A stretch of 64,000 nt of DNA from ZC4RG25 sp023428365 (GTDB taxonomy: Bacteria; Pseudomonadota; Alphaproteobacteria; Rhizobiales; Hyphomicrobiaceae), in assembly GCA_050283925.1 (NCBI GenBank), contig JBNOAI010000003.1, forward strand, positions 186,001 through 250,000, read 5' to 3'. Below, piece by piece: positions 63,226 through 64,000 of the stretch; position 1 is the stretch's first letter; each line of letters begins with the position of its first letter. The position numbers were made by a program, and so were the translations under genes. The notes below the pieces were generated by a model. That model was given only the letters and a program-made list of their open reading frames with translations, did not search any database and was not told the DNA's origin.

Positions 63226-64000
63226 ATGACGAATTTGTTCGATACGCGACGCGAATTCACCCTTCCGGGGGGCGTCTACAATGCCACGCCACCACGGATC
63301 GTATTCGGCGCCGGCTCGCTCGCCAAAGTATCCGACGCCGTCGAAGTGTACGGCGCGAAACGCGCCGTCGTGGTCGCAACGCCCGGTCGCTCCGGTCTCG
63401 CCCAACGCGTCGCCGACCTGCTCGGAGATCGCTCCTGCGGCATCATACCGGAGGCTGTTTCGCAAGTGCCGATCGAGTTGGCTCAACGGGGGCGCAAGCT
63501 CGCGGCTGACATGGGCGCGGACTGCATCGTCAGCGTCGGGGGAGGCGCATCGATCGGTCTCGGCAAGGGCATCGGGCTGGAATACGCAAAACCGATCATC
63601 GCCATTCCCACCACCTATGCCGGTTCGGAGATGACCGGCTTCTGCGGCATCACGATCGACGGCGTGAAGCGCATGCACACCAGCCTGAACATGCTGGCTT
63701 CCACCGTGATCTACGATCCGGAATTATCGCTGAGCCTGCCGACCGACATCAGCATGGCCAGTGCCATGAACGCGCTCGCGCATTGTGTGGACGTCGTGTA
63801 CGTGCCGACGGTCAGTCCGCTCATTCTTGCCGCCGCTCATGAAGGCGCTGCGGTGCTGATGGACGCGATGCCACGCGTGGCGACCGATCCGAGCGATCTG
63901 GCTGCGCGCACCGACCTGCTCTACGGCGCCTATCTTGCCGGAGCCGCGCTGACCGGCGGTTTTGCCTATCAGCATGGCGTGGCGCACACGCTGGGCGGCT
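63226..64000 (+). CDS. Iron-containing alcohol dehydrogenase, maleylacetate-reductase-like, cut by window end
   Basis: The first 258 residues are visible. The family's NAD motif GGGASIGLGKGIGLEYAKP, the segment IPTTYAGSEMTGFCGIT, and the His residues in MNALAHCVDVV and HGVAHTLGG are seen. The Asn in MNALAH replaces the Asp used for iron in other members; this is typical of maleylacetate reductases. If it really reduces maleylacetate, it would serve an aromatic ring-cleavage route; in this gene setting a sugar-acid role is also possible. Confidence 0.85.
   Translation, partial: MTNLFDTRREFTLPGGVYNATPPRIVFGAGSLAKVSDAVEVYGAKRAVVVATPGRSGLAQRVADLLGDRSCGIIPEAVSQVPIELAQRGRKLAADMGADCIVSVGGGASIGLGKGIGLEYAKPIIAIPTTYAGSEMTGFCGITIDGVKRMHTSLNMLASTVIYDPELSLSLPTDISMASAMNALAHCVDVVYVPTVSPLILAAAHEGAAVLMDAMPRVATDPSDLAARTDLLYGAYLAGAALTGGFAYQHGVAHTLGG

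Overview
The window reads as ordinary chromosomal DNA of a high-GC alphaproteobacterium of the order Hyphomicrobiales (Rhizobiales), probably near Xanthobacteraceae or Nitrobacteraceae. I infer this from the gene order mutS-glnD-murJ with divergent maeB, the block NDUFAF5-type methyltransferase/comF/grxC/nitrilase/DUF1178, the neighbourhood etfQO/family-4 uracil-DNA glycosylase/moaB, a BcsS-type protein, and many TRAP and LIV-type uptake systems. There is no prophage, insertion sequence, CRISPR array, rRNA or recognisable tRNA. Genes are tightly packed, often with ATGA or GTGA stop/start overlaps.

Layout. 1-8.8 kb: murJ (cut by the window edge), glnD and mutS on the minus strand, maeB on the plus strand. 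9-12 kb: an Fsr-type MFS exporter, a DedA membrane protein and an unknown secreted protein. 12-19.5 kb: a minus-strand operon for a branched-chain-type ABC importer (livG, livH, livM, binding protein, livF) led by a long-chain acyl-CoA ligase gene. 19.7-23.5 kb: mmsA, a 42-residue membrane peptide, a glutathione S-transferase and a PaaK-like CoA ligase. 23.6-28.4 kb: a uronate locus with udh and a FadR-type regulator on one strand and a complete TRAP transporter (dctPQM) on the other. 28.6-34 kb: a patatin-like lipase, a GGDEF/EAL protein and an aminotransferase. 34-38.7 kb: the conserved methyltransferase/comF/grxC/nitrilase/DUF1178 block and asd. 38.9-46 kb: bcsS, a DNA exonuclease/ATP-dependent ligase pair, a phasin, bioY, pyrE, an RraA-like gene and a universal stress protein. 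46.4-53.2 kb: etfQO, family-4 UDG, moaB, an extensin-like protein, rnk and acs. 53.3-58.3 kb: a three-subunit molybdenum hydroxylase followed by EamA, MoaD-like and DUF1761 genes. 58.5-64 kb: an orphan TRAP binding protein, a DUF1330 protein, and a GntR-controlled module (2-hydroxyacid dehydrogenase relative, enolase-superfamily dehydratase, maleylacetate-reductase-like enzyme) that runs off the window.

How it fits together: most of the accessory content is uptake plus first-step activation of organic acids (CoA ligases, uronate oxidation, Mo hydroxylase, sugar-acid-type dehydratase). Several palindromic intergenic repeats lie between genes: two pairs of inverted REP-like units (16.5 and 33.9 kb), a second palindrome family (38.8 kb), and a strong hairpin inside the LIV operon. 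The strongest candidates for new biology are the GntR-linked module at 60-64 kb, whose 2-hydroxyacid dehydrogenase lacks the usual catalytic glutamate, the orphan TRAP binding protein facing a Mo hydroxylase operon that carries its own MoaD-like protein, and the 17-codon reading frame linking the exonuclease and ligase genes. No single region looks like a spectacular unknown system.
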